From positions 991,318-1,055,317 of the forward strand of contig NZ_JAOXSR010000001.1 of NCBI RefSeq assembly GCF_026163685.1: a stretch of 64,000 bases of DNA, given 5' to 3'. Source of the stretch: Oerskovia flava (GTDB lineage Bacteria; Actinomycetota; Actinomycetes; Actinomycetales; Cellulomonadaceae). Both the position numbers and the translations under genes were made by a program. Position 1 is the stretch's first letter, and each line of letters starts with the position of its first letter. Under the pieces are notes generated by a model. It did no database searches. It was not told the DNA's origin and saw nothing but the letters and a program-made list of their open reading frames with translations. Positions 26,126-34,489 of the stretch are shown piece by piece.

Positions 26126-27195
26126 CCCCGGTGGACCTCGGCGTCGTCCTGCAGACCGATCCGCCCGCGTGGCGGGTCGTCGACCTCGCCCGGCAGGCGG
26201 AGTCGTACGGATTCAGCCACGTGTGGACGTTCGACTCGCACCTGCTGTGGCAGGAACCGTTCGTCATCTACTCCCAGATCCTCGCCCAGACGCACCGCGT
26301 CACCGTGGGGCCCATGGTGACGAACCCCGCGACCCGTGACTGGACGGTGACGGCGTCGTTGTTCGCGACGCTCAACGAGATGTTCGGCAACCGCACGGTC
26401 TGCGGGATCGGGCGGGGGGACTCGGCGGTGCGCACCCTCAACGGGCGTCCGTCGAACCTCGCGACGCTGCGCGACGCGGTGCACGTCATCCGTGAGCTGG
26501 CGAACTCCCGGTCGGTGGAGGTCAACGACCGCACGGTGCAGTTCCCGTGGAGCGTGGGCTCGGCCCTCGAGGTGTGGGTCGCGGCCTACGGTCCGCGGGC
26601 GCTCGCGCTGACCGGCGAGGTCGGGGACGGGTTCATCCTCCAGCTCGCCGACCCGGACGTGGTCGAGTGGTCGGTCGCGGCGGTGCGCGCGGCGGCCGAG
26701 GCGGCCGGAAGGGACCCGCACGACGTGACGATCTGCGTCGCCGCGCCCGCCTACGTGACGGACGAGAGCTCGGAGTCCGGGCGACCGGCGGCCGAGGCCA
26801 CCCGCCGCACGCTCGAGCACGCGTACGACCAGTGCCGGTGGTTCGGGGGCATGGTCGGCAACCACGTCGCCGAGATCGTCGCGCGGTACGGCGCGGGCGG
26901 GGGCGTCGTCCCTCCGGCGCTCACCGACTTCGTCGCGGGCCGCGAGGGCTACGACTACGCCGAGCACGGCAGGGCCGCGAACACGCACACGGCGTTCGTC
27001 ACCGACGAGATCGTCGACCGGTTCTGCCTCGTCGGGCCGCCCGAGCACCATGTCGAGCGGCTCCGTGAGCTCGAGGCGCTCGGCGTCGACCAGTTCGCGG
27101 TGTACCTCCAGCACGACGCCCAGGAGGAGACGTTGCGGGCCTACGGCCAGGTCGTGGTCCCCGCGCTGCGGGCCGCACCACGGACCACGGCCTGA
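26122..27195 (+). CDS. LLM-class oxidoreductase of the dihydropyrimidinase-associated group
   Basis: Luciferase-like monooxygenase fold, 357 residues, with the TIM-barrel start DLGVVLQTDPPAWRVVDLAR and FSHVWTFDSHLLW, the VGPMVTNPATRDW strand-turn and the CGIGRGDSAVRTLNG phosphate-binding segment. This subgroup (TIGR03842-like, by recollection) is typically found with hydantoinase genes and is assumed to use F420 or FMN. The GTG overlaps the dihydropyrimidinase stop (GTGA), implying a coupled role. It may supply or dispose of dihydropyrimidines, because no dihydropyrimidine dehydrogenase is visible. The cofactor is not deducible from motifs alone. Confidence 0.85.
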   Translation: MTPVDLGVVLQTDPPAWRVVDLARQAESYGFSHVWTFDSHLLWQEPFVIYSQILAQTHRVTVGPMVTNPATRDWTVTASLFATLNEMFGNRTVCGIGRGDSAVRTLNGRPSNLATLRDAVHVIRELANSRSVEVNDRTVQFPWSVGSALEVWVAAYGPRALALTGEVGDGFILQLADPDVVEWSVAAVRAAAEAAGRDPHDVTICVAAPAYVTDESSESGRPAAEATRRTLEHAYDQCRWFGGMVGNHVAEIVARYGAGGGVVPPALTDFVAGREGYDYAEHGRAANTHTAFVTDEIVDRFCLVGPPEHHVERLRELEALGVDQFAVYLQHDAQEETLRAYGQVVVPALRAAPRTTA

Positions 27196-27212
27196 GGCGC
27201 GGGCCCCGCTGT

Positions 27213-27740
27213 TCAGCCGAGCAGCTCGCGCAGCGCGGGCCACGCCTCGGCGAATGCGGGCAGGAGGTCGAGCGTGGCGACGTCCTCGACAGCCACCCAC
27301 ACGACCTCGAGGCTCTCGGCGTCGGTGGCGGCCGGTGTGACCTCCGCACCGGCCACGACCTCCGCCACGACCGTCGTGTACCGCCAGGGGCCGTGCTCGA
27401 GGGTGCGCTGCGTGAGTACCCGCACGGCGCCCGGGTCGATGCCCGCCTCCTCGTGCGCCTCGCGCAGCGCGCCCTGCGCGGGCGTCTCGTCGGGCGCGAT
27501 CGCCCCGCCCGGCACACCCCAGGTGCCGCCCTGGTCGCTCCAGGGCGCCCGGTGCTGCAGCACGACGTCGGCGGCTCGGCCCGCCGTGTCCCGGCGAGCG
27601 AGGAGCAGACCTGCCGCCCCGTGCAGACCCCAGTGCCGGCGCCCGCACGTGCACTCGACCCACCCGTCACCGGGTTGCAGGTGTCGGGGCGCGCGAGGGG
27701 CGGGTGCGTCCGGGTCCGGCGGGCTCGTGGGAATGGTCAC
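27213..27740 (-). CDS. NUDIX hydrolase
   Basis: A 175-residue NUDIX protein. The box GX5EX7REUXEEXGU is complete: it starts at GGAIAPDE and ends REAHEEAGI (about residues 77-100). It hydrolyses a nucleoside diphosphate linked to an unknown moiety. The N-terminal ~60 residues contain WVECTCGRRHWG, a Cys-x-Cys plus His cluster that could bind metal, preceded by a Pro/Asp-rich tail. A CACAGT hexamer lies 6 nt before the GTG. It converges with the LLM gene (17-base gap) and diverges from the response regulator. Confidence 0.88.
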   Translation of the reverse strand: MTIPTSPPDPDAPAPRAPRHLQPGDGWVECTCGRRHWGLHGAAGLLLARRDTAGRAADVVLQHRAPWSDQGGTWGVPGGAIAPDETPAQGALREAHEEAGIDPGAVRVLTQRTLEHGPWRYTTVVAEVVAGAEVTPAATDAESLEVVWVAVEDVATLDLLPAFAEAWPALRELLG

Positions 27741-27746
27741 CGCACC

Positions 27747-27752
27747 ACTGTG
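27747..27752 (-). promoter_or_regulatory. Weak putative -10 (CACAGT) for NUDIX gene
   Basis: Minus-strand CACAGT, 6 nt before the GTG at 27740; it matches TANNNT except at the first base. Confidence 0.3.
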
Positions 27753-27843
27753 CCATCCGGGACGGTGGTACGGGGCGGGTGAAGCCGTGGGGGAGTTGTC
27801 CCCAGAGCGCCGTGCCGTCGGTGCATGTGGGGGTACCAGCGGT

Positions 27844-27849
27844 TAGCGT
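27844..27849 (+). promoter_or_regulatory. Putative -10 (TAGCGT), leaderless promoter of response regulator
   Basis: TAGCGT is followed by 7 nt and the ATG at 27857, with no Shine-Dalgarno sequence. Confidence 0.5.
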
Positions 27850-27856
27850 GGTGGGC

Positions 27857-28648
27857 ATGAGCAGGGGAGCGGATCGTACAGCAGTGATCATCGAGGACGA
27901 TCCGGACATCCGGGACCTCCTTGAGGTCGTGCTGCGCCAGGCGGGGTTCGTCACCCACGCCGCCGGGACAGGGGAGGAGGGCGTCGAGCTCGTGCGGACA
28001 CACGACCCGCTCGTCGCGACGCTCGACGTGAGCCTGCCGGACATCGACGGGTTCGAGGTCGCACGCCGTATCCGGGCGTTCTCCGACGCCTACGTCGTGA
28101 TGCTGACCGCCAGGGCCGACGAGATCGACACCCTCATGGGTCTCGACGCCGGTGCAGACGACTACCAGACCAAGCCGTTCCGCCCCCGAGAGCTCCGCGC
28201 ACGGATCGAGGCGATGCTGCGGCGGCCCCGCCGTGCCATCACGGCCTCGGGCAGCGGCGCACCGCCGAGCCTGGCCCCGGTCGTGGCTCCGGCGTCGCCG
28301 GTGCAGGAGGCCGACCCGGGTGTCATCAGCGCCGGCGGCCTGGTGATCGACGTCCCGGCACGGCTCGTGCGCGTCGACGGCGCGGACGTGCACCTGACGC
28401 GCAGCGAGTTCGACCTGCTCGAGGGCCTCGCGAGCCGCATCGGGCGGGTCGTCAGCAAGACCGAGCTGGTGCGCATCCTGTGGGCCGAGGAGTACGGGAC
28501 GGGAACGGCCGTCGCGGAGGCCGACCGCCGCAGCGTCGAGGTGCACGTGGCCAACCTGCGTCGCAAGATCGGCGACAGCCCGTCGCAGCCACGGTGGATC
28601 CACACCGTGCGAGGTGTCGGCTACCGCTTCGCGCCAACCGGGGCCTGA
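27857..28648 (+). CDS. OmpR/PhoB-family response regulator, orphan
   Basis: A 263-residue two-domain regulator. The receiver has the acidic pocket E13/D14/D15, phosphoacceptor D57 (ATLDVSLPD), T84 and K106 (YQTKPF). A Ser/Pro/Ala linker (about 125-150) joins a winged-helix trans_reg_C domain with LTRSEFDLLEGL and the closing IHTVRGVGYRF. No histidine kinase gene adjoins it; instead a protein with a possible histidine phosphotransfer domain converges on it. It therefore probably receives phosphate from a kinase elsewhere, perhaps via that HPt. The target genes are unknown. Confidence 0.92.
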   Translation: MSRGADRTAVIIEDDPDIRDLLEVVLRQAGFVTHAAGTGEEGVELVRTHDPLVATLDVSLPDIDGFEVARRIRAFSDAYVVMLTARADEIDTLMGLDAGADDYQTKPFRPRELRARIEAMLRRPRRAITASGSGAPPSLAPVVAPASPVQEADPGVISAGGLVIDVPARLVRVDGADVHLTRSEFDLLEGLASRIGRVVSKTELVRILWAEEYGTGTAVAEADRRSVEVHVANLRRKIGDSPSQPRWIHTVRGVGYRFAPTGA

Positions 28649-28649
28649 G

Positions 28650-28671
28650 CCCGGCCTGCCATCACGCCGGG
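28650..28671. terminator. Convergent hairpin between response regulator and HPt gene
   Basis: CCCGGC (28650-28655) pairs with GCCGGG (28666-28671) across a 10-nt loop. It starts just after the regulator stop and spans the HPt stop. Confidence 0.45.
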
Positions 28672-29033
28672 GCGCCTCCCGCCTGGCTGCGCCAGGCCGG
28701 CGCGCCGAGCTGGACGTAGCACTCCTTGCGGGCGAGGTCGCCCGCCCACATCACGAGCGGCAACGTGGTGCGCGCCGCCTCGAGGTTGCGTTCGACGAGG
28801 TGGGCGTCGACCTCGCCCGCGAACCGTGCGAGCTGTCCGGCCCCGATCATGGCCGAGGTGCAGTGCAACGTGAGCGCGGTGGACCGTGCGGCCTCGACGT
28901 CACCGTCCGCGAGCGTGCGACCGAGCCGTTCGAGGCGATCGTCGAGCTGGCCCAGGTAGGACACGGCGAAGCGACGGACCGCCTGGACGTCACCGTCGAG
29001 CTGCGCGGCGAGGTCCCGCCACGCGTCACCCAT
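28662..29033 (-). CDS. HPt-like (histidine phosphotransfer) domain protein
   Basis: A helical protein of 123 residues from ATG 29033. The stretch TALTLHCTSAMIGAGQLARFAGEVDAHL resembles the HPt core in which the histidine (H57 here) sits in H-x-L-K-G-(S/A), but the Lys and Gly are replaced by Cys/Thr, so phosphotransfer competence is uncertain. A Pro/Ser-rich extension from an in-frame ATG at 29138 is possible; neither start has a good Shine-Dalgarno sequence. It faces the response regulator tail to tail with 13 bases between stops, suggesting a split phosphorelay. Confidence 0.62.
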   Translation of the reverse strand: MGDAWRDLAAQLDGDVQAVRRFAVSYLGQLDDRLERLGRTLADGDVEAARSTALTLHCTSAMIGAGQLARFAGEVDAHLVERNLEAARTTLPLVMWAGDLARKECYVQLGAPAWRSQAGGAPA

Positions 29034-29194
29034 GGGAGCCCCGGCGTTCACGCGCTCGGGCCGGGGCGTTGGCGCTCGGGGCGGCGAGCTGTGGTCACTT
29101 CTGCTCCAGATGATCTCGTGCGTGCCCGACGCGATCATTCTGGTGAGCGTGGTGCAGTGCCAGCACGCCGAGGGTGCAGCATCACCTCAAGATT

Positions 29195-29216
29195 GCCCCA
29201 GGTTTTGCCCTGGGGC
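29195..29216 (-). terminator. Hairpin downstream of accA3
   Basis: GCCCCAGG-TTTTGC-CCTGGGGC, an 8-bp perfect stem, lies 37 bases beyond the accA3 stop on the minus strand. A second stem GGCGGC-ATGC-GCCGCC (29228-29243) is closer to the stop. Confidence 0.65.
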
Positions 29217-29227
29217 GCTGAGAACCC

Positions 29228-29243
29228 GGCGGCATGCGCCGCC
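29228..29243 (-). terminator. Proximal hairpin after accA3
   Basis: GGCGGC-ATGC-GCCGCC is a 6-bp perfect stem 10 bases after the accA3 stop. It forms a double terminator with the stem at 29195-29216. Confidence 0.5.
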
Positions 29244-29252
29244 GCAGGCCTG

Positions 29253-31055
29253 TCAGTCGACGATCTCGCAGATCGCGGTCCCGGCACTGACGCTCGCGCC
29301 GATCCCCGCGGTGAGGGCGGTGACCCGGCCCGCACGGTGGGCGAGCAACGGCTGCTCCATCTTCATCGCCTCGAGCACGACCACGAGGTCGCCCTCGGCG
29401 ACCTGTGCGCCGTCGCCCACGGCCACCTTGACGATGGTGCCCTGCATGGGGGACGCCAGCGTCGTGCTGCTCGTGGGAGCGGCCTTGGGGCCGGCGCGCC
29501 GCGCCGGCCGCCGCGCCGCGTTGGCCGTGCGGGCGCGACCGGCGGCCATGCCGAGGCCCGCCGGGAGGACGACCTCGAGGCGCTTGCCGCCGACCTCGAC
29601 GACGACGCGCTCGGTCGCGACCGGCTCCTCCTCCTCGTCCGGGACCGCCACGGGCGCGGGCGCGAGGGTGGCGAGCGTCTCGGCGAACTCGGTCTCGATC
29701 CAGCGCGTGTGCACCCGGAACGGGCCGTCACCGGCCGGGACGAAGTCCTCGGCCTCGAGGACCGCGCGGTGGAACGGCACGACCGTCGCGATCCCCTCGA
29801 CGTGCAGCTCGCGCAGCGCACGGCGCGCGCGCTCGATCGCCTCGGTGCGTGTCGCGCCGGTGACGATGACCTTGGCGAGCATGGAGTCGAAGGCACCGGA
29901 GATCGTGTCGCCGGCCACGACGCCCGAGTCGACGCGGACGCCGGGGCCGCTCGGGAACTGCAGGGCCGTGATGCGGCCCGGTGCGGGCAGGAAGTTCGCG
30001 GCCGGGTCCTCGCCGTTGATGCGGAACTCGATGGAGTGCCCGCGCACGTCCGTACTGGTGTACCCGAGGGGCTCGCCCGCGGCGATGCGGAGCTGCTCAC
30101 GGACGAGGTCGATCCCCGTGACCTCCTCGGACACCGGGTGCTCGACCTGCAGGCGGGTGTTCACCTCGAGGAACGAGATGGTGCCGTCCGCGCCGACGAG
30201 GAACTCGCACGTCCCGGCGCCGACGTACCCGGCCTCGCGCAGGATCGCCTCCGAGGCCTTGTAGAGCTCGGCCTGCTGCTCGGCGCTGAGGAACGGAGCG
30301 GGCGCCTCCTCGACGAGCTTCTGGTGCCGACGCTGCAGCGAGCAGTCACGCGTGGACACGACCACGACGGTCCCGTGCTCGTCGGCCAGGCACTGCGTCT
30401 CGACGTGGCGGGGGGTGTCGAGGTAGCGCTCGACGAAGCACTCGCCGCGCCCGAACGCCGCGACAGCCTCCCGCACGGCGGACTCGAACAGCTCGTCGAT
30501 CTCCTCGGCGTGGCGCGCGACCTTCAGCCCGCGCCCGCCGCCGCCGAAGGCGGCCTTGATCGCGATCGGCAGCCCGTGCTCCGCGGCGAACGCGTGCACC
30601 TCGGTCGCGTCCGCGACCGGGTCGGGCGTGCCGGGCACCAGCGGTGCGCCGGCCCGGTGCGCGATGTGCCGGGCGCTGACCTTGTCGCCCAGCGCGTCGA
30701 TCGCGGCGGGGGACGGGCCGATCCACACCAGACCGGCGCCCTGCACCGCGCGCGCGAACTCGGCGTTCTCCGCGAGGAAGCCGTAGCCGGGGTGCACGGC
30801 GTCGGCACCGGACCGCCGCGCGACGTCGAGCAGCTTGTTGATGTCCAGGTAGGTCTCTGCGGCGCGCACCCCGCCGAGGGCGTACGCCTCGTCGGCCAGG
30901 CGAACGTGCAGGGACTCGCGGTCGGGGTCGGCGTAGACCGCGACCGAGGAGATGGCGGCGTCGGCGCAGGCGCGGGCGATCCGGACGGCGATCTCACCGC
31001 GGTTGGCGATGAGGACCTTCGTCAGACGTCGCGGCTGGTGGGGGTTCTCGGGCAC
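29253..31055 (-). CDS. accA3: acyl-CoA carboxylase alpha subunit (biotin carboxylase plus BCCP)
   Basis: A 600-residue biotin carboxylase fused to biotin carboxyl carrier protein, the actinobacterial acetyl/propionyl-CoA carboxylase alpha chain. The N-terminal [17 protein letters not shown], the ATP-grasp glycine loop [11 protein letters not shown] near 165 and [14 protein letters not shown] mark the carboxylase. EAMKMEQP near the C-terminus carries the biotinylated lysine K565. An Ala/Arg-rich linker separates the two. It uses bicarbonate and ATP to charge biotin for transfer by AccD5. The GTG start has TACCGT 5 nt upstream. The beta and epsilon subunits and biotin ligase are within 8 kb. 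Confidence 0.95.
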   Translation of the reverse strand: MPENPHQPRRLTKVLIANRGEIAVRIARACADAAISSVAVYADPDRESLHVRLADEAYALGGVRAAETYLDINKLLDVARRSGADAVHPGYGFLAENAEFARAVQGAGLVWIGPSPAAIDALGDKVSARHIAHRAGAPLVPGTPDPVADATEVHAFAAEHGLPIAIKAAFGGGGRGLKVARHAEEIDELFESAVREAVAAFGRGECFVERYLDTPRHVETQCLADEHGTVVVVSTRDCSLQRRHQKLVEEAPAPFLSAEQQAELYKASEAILREAGYVGAGTCEFLVGADGTISFLEVNTRLQVEHPVSEEVTGIDLVREQLRIAAGEPLGYTSTDVRGHSIEFRINGEDPAANFLPAPGRITALQFPSGPGVRVDSGVVAGDTISGAFDSMLAKVIVTGATRTEAIERARRALRELHVEGIATVVPFHRAVLEAEDFVPAGDGPFRVHTRWIETEFAETLATLAPAPVAVPDEEEEPVATERVVVEVGGKRLEVVLPAGLGMAAGRARTANAARRPARRAGPKAAPTSSTTLASPMQGTIVKVAVGDGAQVAEGDLVVVLEAMKMEQPLLAHRAGRVTALTAGIGASVSAGTAICEIVD

Positions 31056-31060
31056 GGCTC

Positions 31061-31066
31061 ACGGTA
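31061..31066 (-). promoter_or_regulatory. Putative -10 (TACCGT), leaderless promoter of accA3
   Basis: TACCGT on the minus strand, 5 nt before the GTG at 31055; the same hexamer as upstream of the hydrolase-LytTR operon. Confidence 0.45.
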
Positions 31067-31198
31067 ACGCGAAGGTGCCCGGGCGATCACGCTCCGCACC
31101 ACCCTCGAGGGCAAGATTGGAGAACGGGCCAACGCGCGTCACGGCTGGTTGTAGGAAACCTCCATGGCGCGACCATCGGGAGTCCCCAGGGCGCTCGT

Positions 31199-31221
31199 GC
31201 GTTGTGATGCGTCCACAACGC
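31199..31221 (-). terminator. Hairpin downstream of maf
   Basis: GCGTTGTG-ATGCGTC-CACAACGC, an 8-bp perfect stem with a 7-nt loop, 16 bases beyond the maf stop. The rest of 31067-31236 shows no gene. Confidence 0.65.
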
Positions 31222-31236
31222 TGCCCACTGGCCGGT

Positions 31237-31884
31237 TCACCGCCACAGGTCGGGCCACACCACGTCGAGCTCCCCGAGGAGCTCGCGCAGGAGGGGCAGG
31301 CTCAGCCCGACGACTCCGTGGTGGTCGCCGTCGATCCGCTCGACGAACGCGCCTCCCAAGCCGTCGATCGTGAACGAGCCCGCGACGCGCATCGGCTCGC
31401 CCGTCGCGACGTACGCGTCGATCTCGGCGTCCGTCACGTCGGCGAAGTGGACGGTCGTCGAGCTCGTCGCGCCGAGCGTGGCGCCCGTGCCGCCGTCGGC
31501 CGTGTCGCGCACGTCGACCAGCCAGTGCCCGGTGTGCAGCACACCGCTCGACCCTCGCATCGCGCGCCACCGCTCGCGCGCGGTCTCGGCGTCCTTCGGC
31601 TTACCGTGCACCTCGCCGTCGAGCTCGAGCATCGAGTCGCAGCCGACGACGACGTGGCCGGGGACCGCCTCGAGCGTGCGGGCGACGTCCTCGGCCTTCG
31701 CCTGCGCGAGGAGCAGCACGGCGTCGGCGGGGTCGAGCACGCCGAAGCGGCCGACCGCCTCGGCGAGGACCCGGTCCTCGTCGACGCCGGACACCTGCAC
31801 CACCGGCGTGATGCCGGCGGACCGCAGCGTGCTCAGCCGGGCCGGGGACGCGGAGGCGAGGACGAGCGTCGTCGGGCCGCTCAC
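31237..31884 (-). CDS. maf: Maf-family nucleoside triphosphate pyrophosphatase
   Basis: Hydrolyses non-canonical or modified nucleoside triphosphates to monophosphates (house-cleaning). The 215 residues begin LVLASASPARLSTLRSAG, the Maf phosphate-binding signature, with VVGCDSMLELDGEVHGKPKD in the middle, and end with IDGDHHGVVGLSLPLL. The GTG overlaps the stop of the upstream DUF885 gene (GTGA). Several actinobacteria carry maf beside acyl-CoA carboxylase genes, as here. The exact dTTP/UTP or m5UTP preference cannot be read. Confidence 0.92.
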   Translation of the reverse strand: MSGPTTLVLASASPARLSTLRSAGITPVVQVSGVDEDRVLAEAVGRFGVLDPADAVLLLAQAKAEDVARTLEAVPGHVVVGCDSMLELDGEVHGKPKDAETARERWRAMRGSSGVLHTGHWLVDVRDTADGGTGATLGATSSTTVHFADVTDAEIDAYVATGEPMRVAGSFTIDGLGGAFVERIDGDHHGVVGLSLPLLRELLGELDVVWPDLWR

Positions 31885-33617
31885 CGCAGCGCGCCCTGGA
31901 GGACTTCGAGACCCACGGATCCGAGGTTCAGCGCGCGGGCGTGGAAGGCCTTGATGTCGAAGTCCTCGCCGCGCGCGAGCGCGGCCGCCCGCGCGCCGTC
32001 GCGCGTCTGCTCCCACAGGCGCTGACCGACCTTGTACGAGGGCGCCTGCCCGGGCCAGCCCAGATAGCGGGTGAGCTCGAAGCGGACGAACGACTCGGGC
32101 ATGTTGACGTTCGCGCGCAGGAAGTCCCACGCCTTGTCCGCGTCCCACCGGGGGTCGCTCGCGCCGCCGCGCCACTGCGCGGGCGCCTCGAGGCCCAGGT
32201 GCACGCCGATGTCGACCACGACGCGGGCTGCCCGCAGGCGCTGCGCGTCGAGCATGCCCAGGCGGTCGCCCGGGTCGTCGAGGAAGCCGAGGTCCGCCAT
32301 GAGCCGCTCGGCGTACAGCGCCCACCCCTCGCCGTGCCCGGACACCCAGCACGCGAGGCGACGCCACGTGTTGAGGGTCTCGCGGGCGTAGACGGCCTGA
32401 CCGCACTGGAGGTGGTGGCCCGGGACACCCTCGTGGTAGACGGTCGTCTTCTCGCGCCAGGTGTTGAACTCCGTGACGTCCGGAGGGACGGACCACCACA
32501 TGCGGCCGGGCCGGGAGAAGTCGTCCGACGGCGGGGTGTAGTAGATGCCGCCGGTCTCGGTGGGTGCGATGAGGCACTCGAGGGCGAGCACCGGCGTCGG
32601 GACGTCGAAGTGGACGCCGTCGAGGGCGGCGACCGCGGCGTCGGACGTCTCCTGCATCCACGCCTTGAGGGCGTCCTTGCCGTGCAGCGTGCGAGCCGGG
32701 TCGGCGTCGAGAGCGGCGACGGCGTCCTCGACCGAGGCACCGGGTCCGGCGACCTGACGGGCCACCTCCTCCTGCTCGGCGACGACGCGGGCGAGCTCCT
32801 CGAGCCCCCACGCGTACGTCTCGTCGAGGTCGACCTCGGCCCCGAGGAACGTCCGGGAGAGCAGCGCGTACCGCTCGCGGCCGACGGCGTCCGCCTGCGG
32901 TGCCCGCGGCGCGAGCTCGGTGCCGAGGAAGTCCGCGAGGCGGTCGTAGGCCGCGCGGGCGGCGTGCGCACCGCGCTCGAGCTCGCCGCGCAGCAGCTGG
33001 CACGCCGCCGAGTCGTCGAGCACCGCCGAGGCCTCGGGCCCCTGGACGAACGTCGTGAAGAACGACGACGAGGGGTCGGCGAGCTCGCGCGCCTGGCGCA
33101 CGCCCTCGGTCACCTGGCGGATCGCGGCCACGTTCCCCCGCTTCGCTGCCTGCGACAGGGACGCCATGTACCCCTCGACGGCGTCCGGCAGCGCGCCGAG
33201 CCGCGCCGCGACGTTCTCCCACGCCTCGACGGTCCCGGTCGGCATGATGTCGAAGACGTCCCGCAGCCCCTGCACGGGCGAGGCGATGTTGTTGAGGGAG
33301 GCGAGCGGCTCGCCCGCCTCGTGCAGCTCGAGCGCGAGCCCGACACGCTCACGCATCGCCGCGAGCGTCACGCGGTCGACGTCGTCCACGGGGTCGAGGC
33401 CGTCGAGCTCGGCGAGGACGGCCCGGTCGGCCTCCGCCCGCTCCTCGTGCCCCGCGGGCGACAGGTCCGTCATGAGGTGGTCGTACCCCGCGAGGCCCAT
33501 GGAGGTCGCCTCGAGCGGGTCGAGCTCGGCGGTCCGCAGGACGTAGGCGTCCGCGACAGCGTCGACCGCCGAGGGCGTCCGGGGGGCGTGGGGAAGGTCG
33601 GTGCCAGAAGTGCTCAC
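31881..33617 (-). CDS. DUF885 family putative metallopeptidase
   Basis: A 578-residue cytosolic protein (no signal peptide) of the DUF885 family. YHEGVPGHHLQ near residue 395 has the HExxxGHH signature seen in this family, which resembles the zinc site of M3/M32-type peptidases. RPGRMWWSVP and GWALYAERLMADLGF are further family landmarks. It probably hydrolyses peptides, but the substrate is unknown. The GTG start has TAGCCT 6 nt upstream. It is translationally coupled to maf. Confidence 0.88.
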   Translation of the reverse strand: MSTSGTDLPHAPRTPSAVDAVADAYVLRTAELDPLEATSMGLAGYDHLMTDLSPAGHEERAEADRAVLAELDGLDPVDDVDRVTLAAMRERVGLALELHEAGEPLASLNNIASPVQGLRDVFDIMPTGTVEAWENVAARLGALPDAVEGYMASLSQAAKRGNVAAIRQVTEGVRQARELADPSSSFFTTFVQGPEASAVLDDSAACQLLRGELERGAHAARAAYDRLADFLGTELAPRAPQADAVGRERYALLSRTFLGAEVDLDETYAWGLEELARVVAEQEEVARQVAGPGASVEDAVAALDADPARTLHGKDALKAWMQETSDAAVAALDGVHFDVPTPVLALECLIAPTETGGIYYTPPSDDFSRPGRMWWSVPPDVTEFNTWREKTTVYHEGVPGHHLQCGQAVYARETLNTWRRLACWVSGHGEGWALYAERLMADLGFLDDPGDRLGMLDAQRLRAARVVVDIGVHLGLEAPAQWRGGASDPRWDADKAWDFLRANVNMPESFVRFELTRYLGWPGQAPSYKVGQRLWEQTRDGARAAALARGEDFDIKAFHARALNLGSVGLEVLQGALR

Positions 33618-33623
33618 CGATGA

Positions 33624-33629
33624 AGGCTA
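33624..33629 (-). promoter_or_regulatory. Putative -10 (TAGCCT), leaderless promoter of DUF885-maf
   Basis: TAGCCT on the minus strand, 6 nt before the GTG at 33617; identical to the PNP promoter hexamer. Confidence 0.5.
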
Positions 33630-33668
33630 CTGCGTGTGCGCGATGCTCACGCGGGGCCGGCCTTGCGA

Positions 33669-34232
33669 TCAGTCGCGTGCATCGAGGACGTCGTCGGCCC
33701 AGCCTCGGTGATAGCGCAGCACGACGAGCTCGCCACCCGGTGCTGGCCAGAGCGCGACGGGGTCGTCGCGACGCGGCAGGGGAGTGTCCACGGCGTCCTC
33801 GTGCGTGACACGCACGACGTCCGGCACCCCGCCGTCGGACCACATGACCTGCCCGGTGAACAGCACTCGCCCGCGGCGTTCCGAGGCGGAGGCGCGGACG
33901 AACGAGCCCGTGGTCCCGTGCGTGTCCGTCCGCAGCGCGGCCGTGCCGCGCAACCAGCTCACCGCGGCCCGGTCGTCGCGGTAGCGCACGAGCCCGAGCA
34001 CCACCGTGACCAGCAGGAAGACCCCGAGGATCGCGCTGAGCACGGCGGGCCGCAGCGGGAGGTCCTCCGGCGGGACCGCGCGCTGGACGACGATGACTGC
34101 CGCGGCGGGGACGGCGCCGAGCAACCAGCCGTGGCGACGCCAGACCGGAGGCTCCGGCGGGGACGGCACCTCGCCGAGCGGGGCGTCGACCGCTTCCGGG
34201 GTGGCGACCACCTGCAGGACGGCACGGGTCAC
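33669..34232 (-). CDS. Hypothetical membrane protein coupled to accE
   Basis: A 187-residue protein with two adjacent transmembrane helices (GWLLGAVPAAAVIVVQ, AVLSAILGVFLLVTVVLGLVRY, around residues 32-75), followed by a soluble ~110-residue domain rich in beta strands (VMWSDGGVPDVVRVTHED, PGGELVVLRYHRGW). The GTG overlaps the accE stop (GTGA). I do not recognise the family. Two TM helices and a small beta domain suggest a PH-like membrane protein, which is inference. Last gene of the accD5 operon. Confidence 0.65.
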   Translation of the reverse strand: MTRAVLQVVATPEAVDAPLGEVPSPPEPPVWRRHGWLLGAVPAAAVIVVQRAVPPEDLPLRPAVLSAILGVFLLVTVVLGLVRYRDDRAAVSWLRGTAALRTDTHGTTGSFVRASASERRGRVLFTGQVMWSDGGVPDVVRVTHEDAVDTPLPRRDDPVALWPAPGGELVVLRYHRGWADDVLDARD

Positions 34233-34489
34233 GACCGCAGGCTCCACCGCCACGCGTCGGCGTTGTGCCGACCCGAGCGGCCCCCGAACGAGCGCGCCGT
34301 GGTCCCGGCGCCGTTGCCGCGCAGACCGCGTGCGTGGCTGGTCCACTCGTCGACCGGTGCGACGTCGTCGGGCACGTCGGCCGCGGCCGCCGCGGCGGCG
34401 AGACCGGCGACGAGCGCGGCGACCTCCACGTCGTCGGGAACGCCGCGGACGACGCGCACCTGCGTGCCGCGCGAGGGTGCATCGCTCAC
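34229..34489 (-). CDS. accE: acyl-CoA carboxylase epsilon subunit
   Basis: An 86-residue protein with the AccE/PccE pattern: N-terminal VRVVRGVPDDVEVAALVAGLAAA and a C-terminal Trp-rich ADAWRWSLRS. In actinobacteria the epsilon chain stabilises the alpha-beta complex and sets its activity. The GTG overlaps the stop of the 205-residue gene upstream, and its own stop overlaps the downstream membrane gene. It is separated from accD5 by that extra gene, an unusual insertion. Confidence 0.82.
   Translation of the reverse strand: MSDAPSRGTQVRVVRGVPDDVEVAALVAGLAAAAAAADVPDDVAPVDEWTSHARGLRGNGAGTTARSFGGRSGRHNADAWRWSLRS

Noticed and set aside
28662..29138. Longer HPt-like gene from ATG 29138.
   Set aside because: The extra 35 residues are Pro/Ser/Arg-rich and no ribosome site or -10 was seen; the helical domain starts at ATG 29033.
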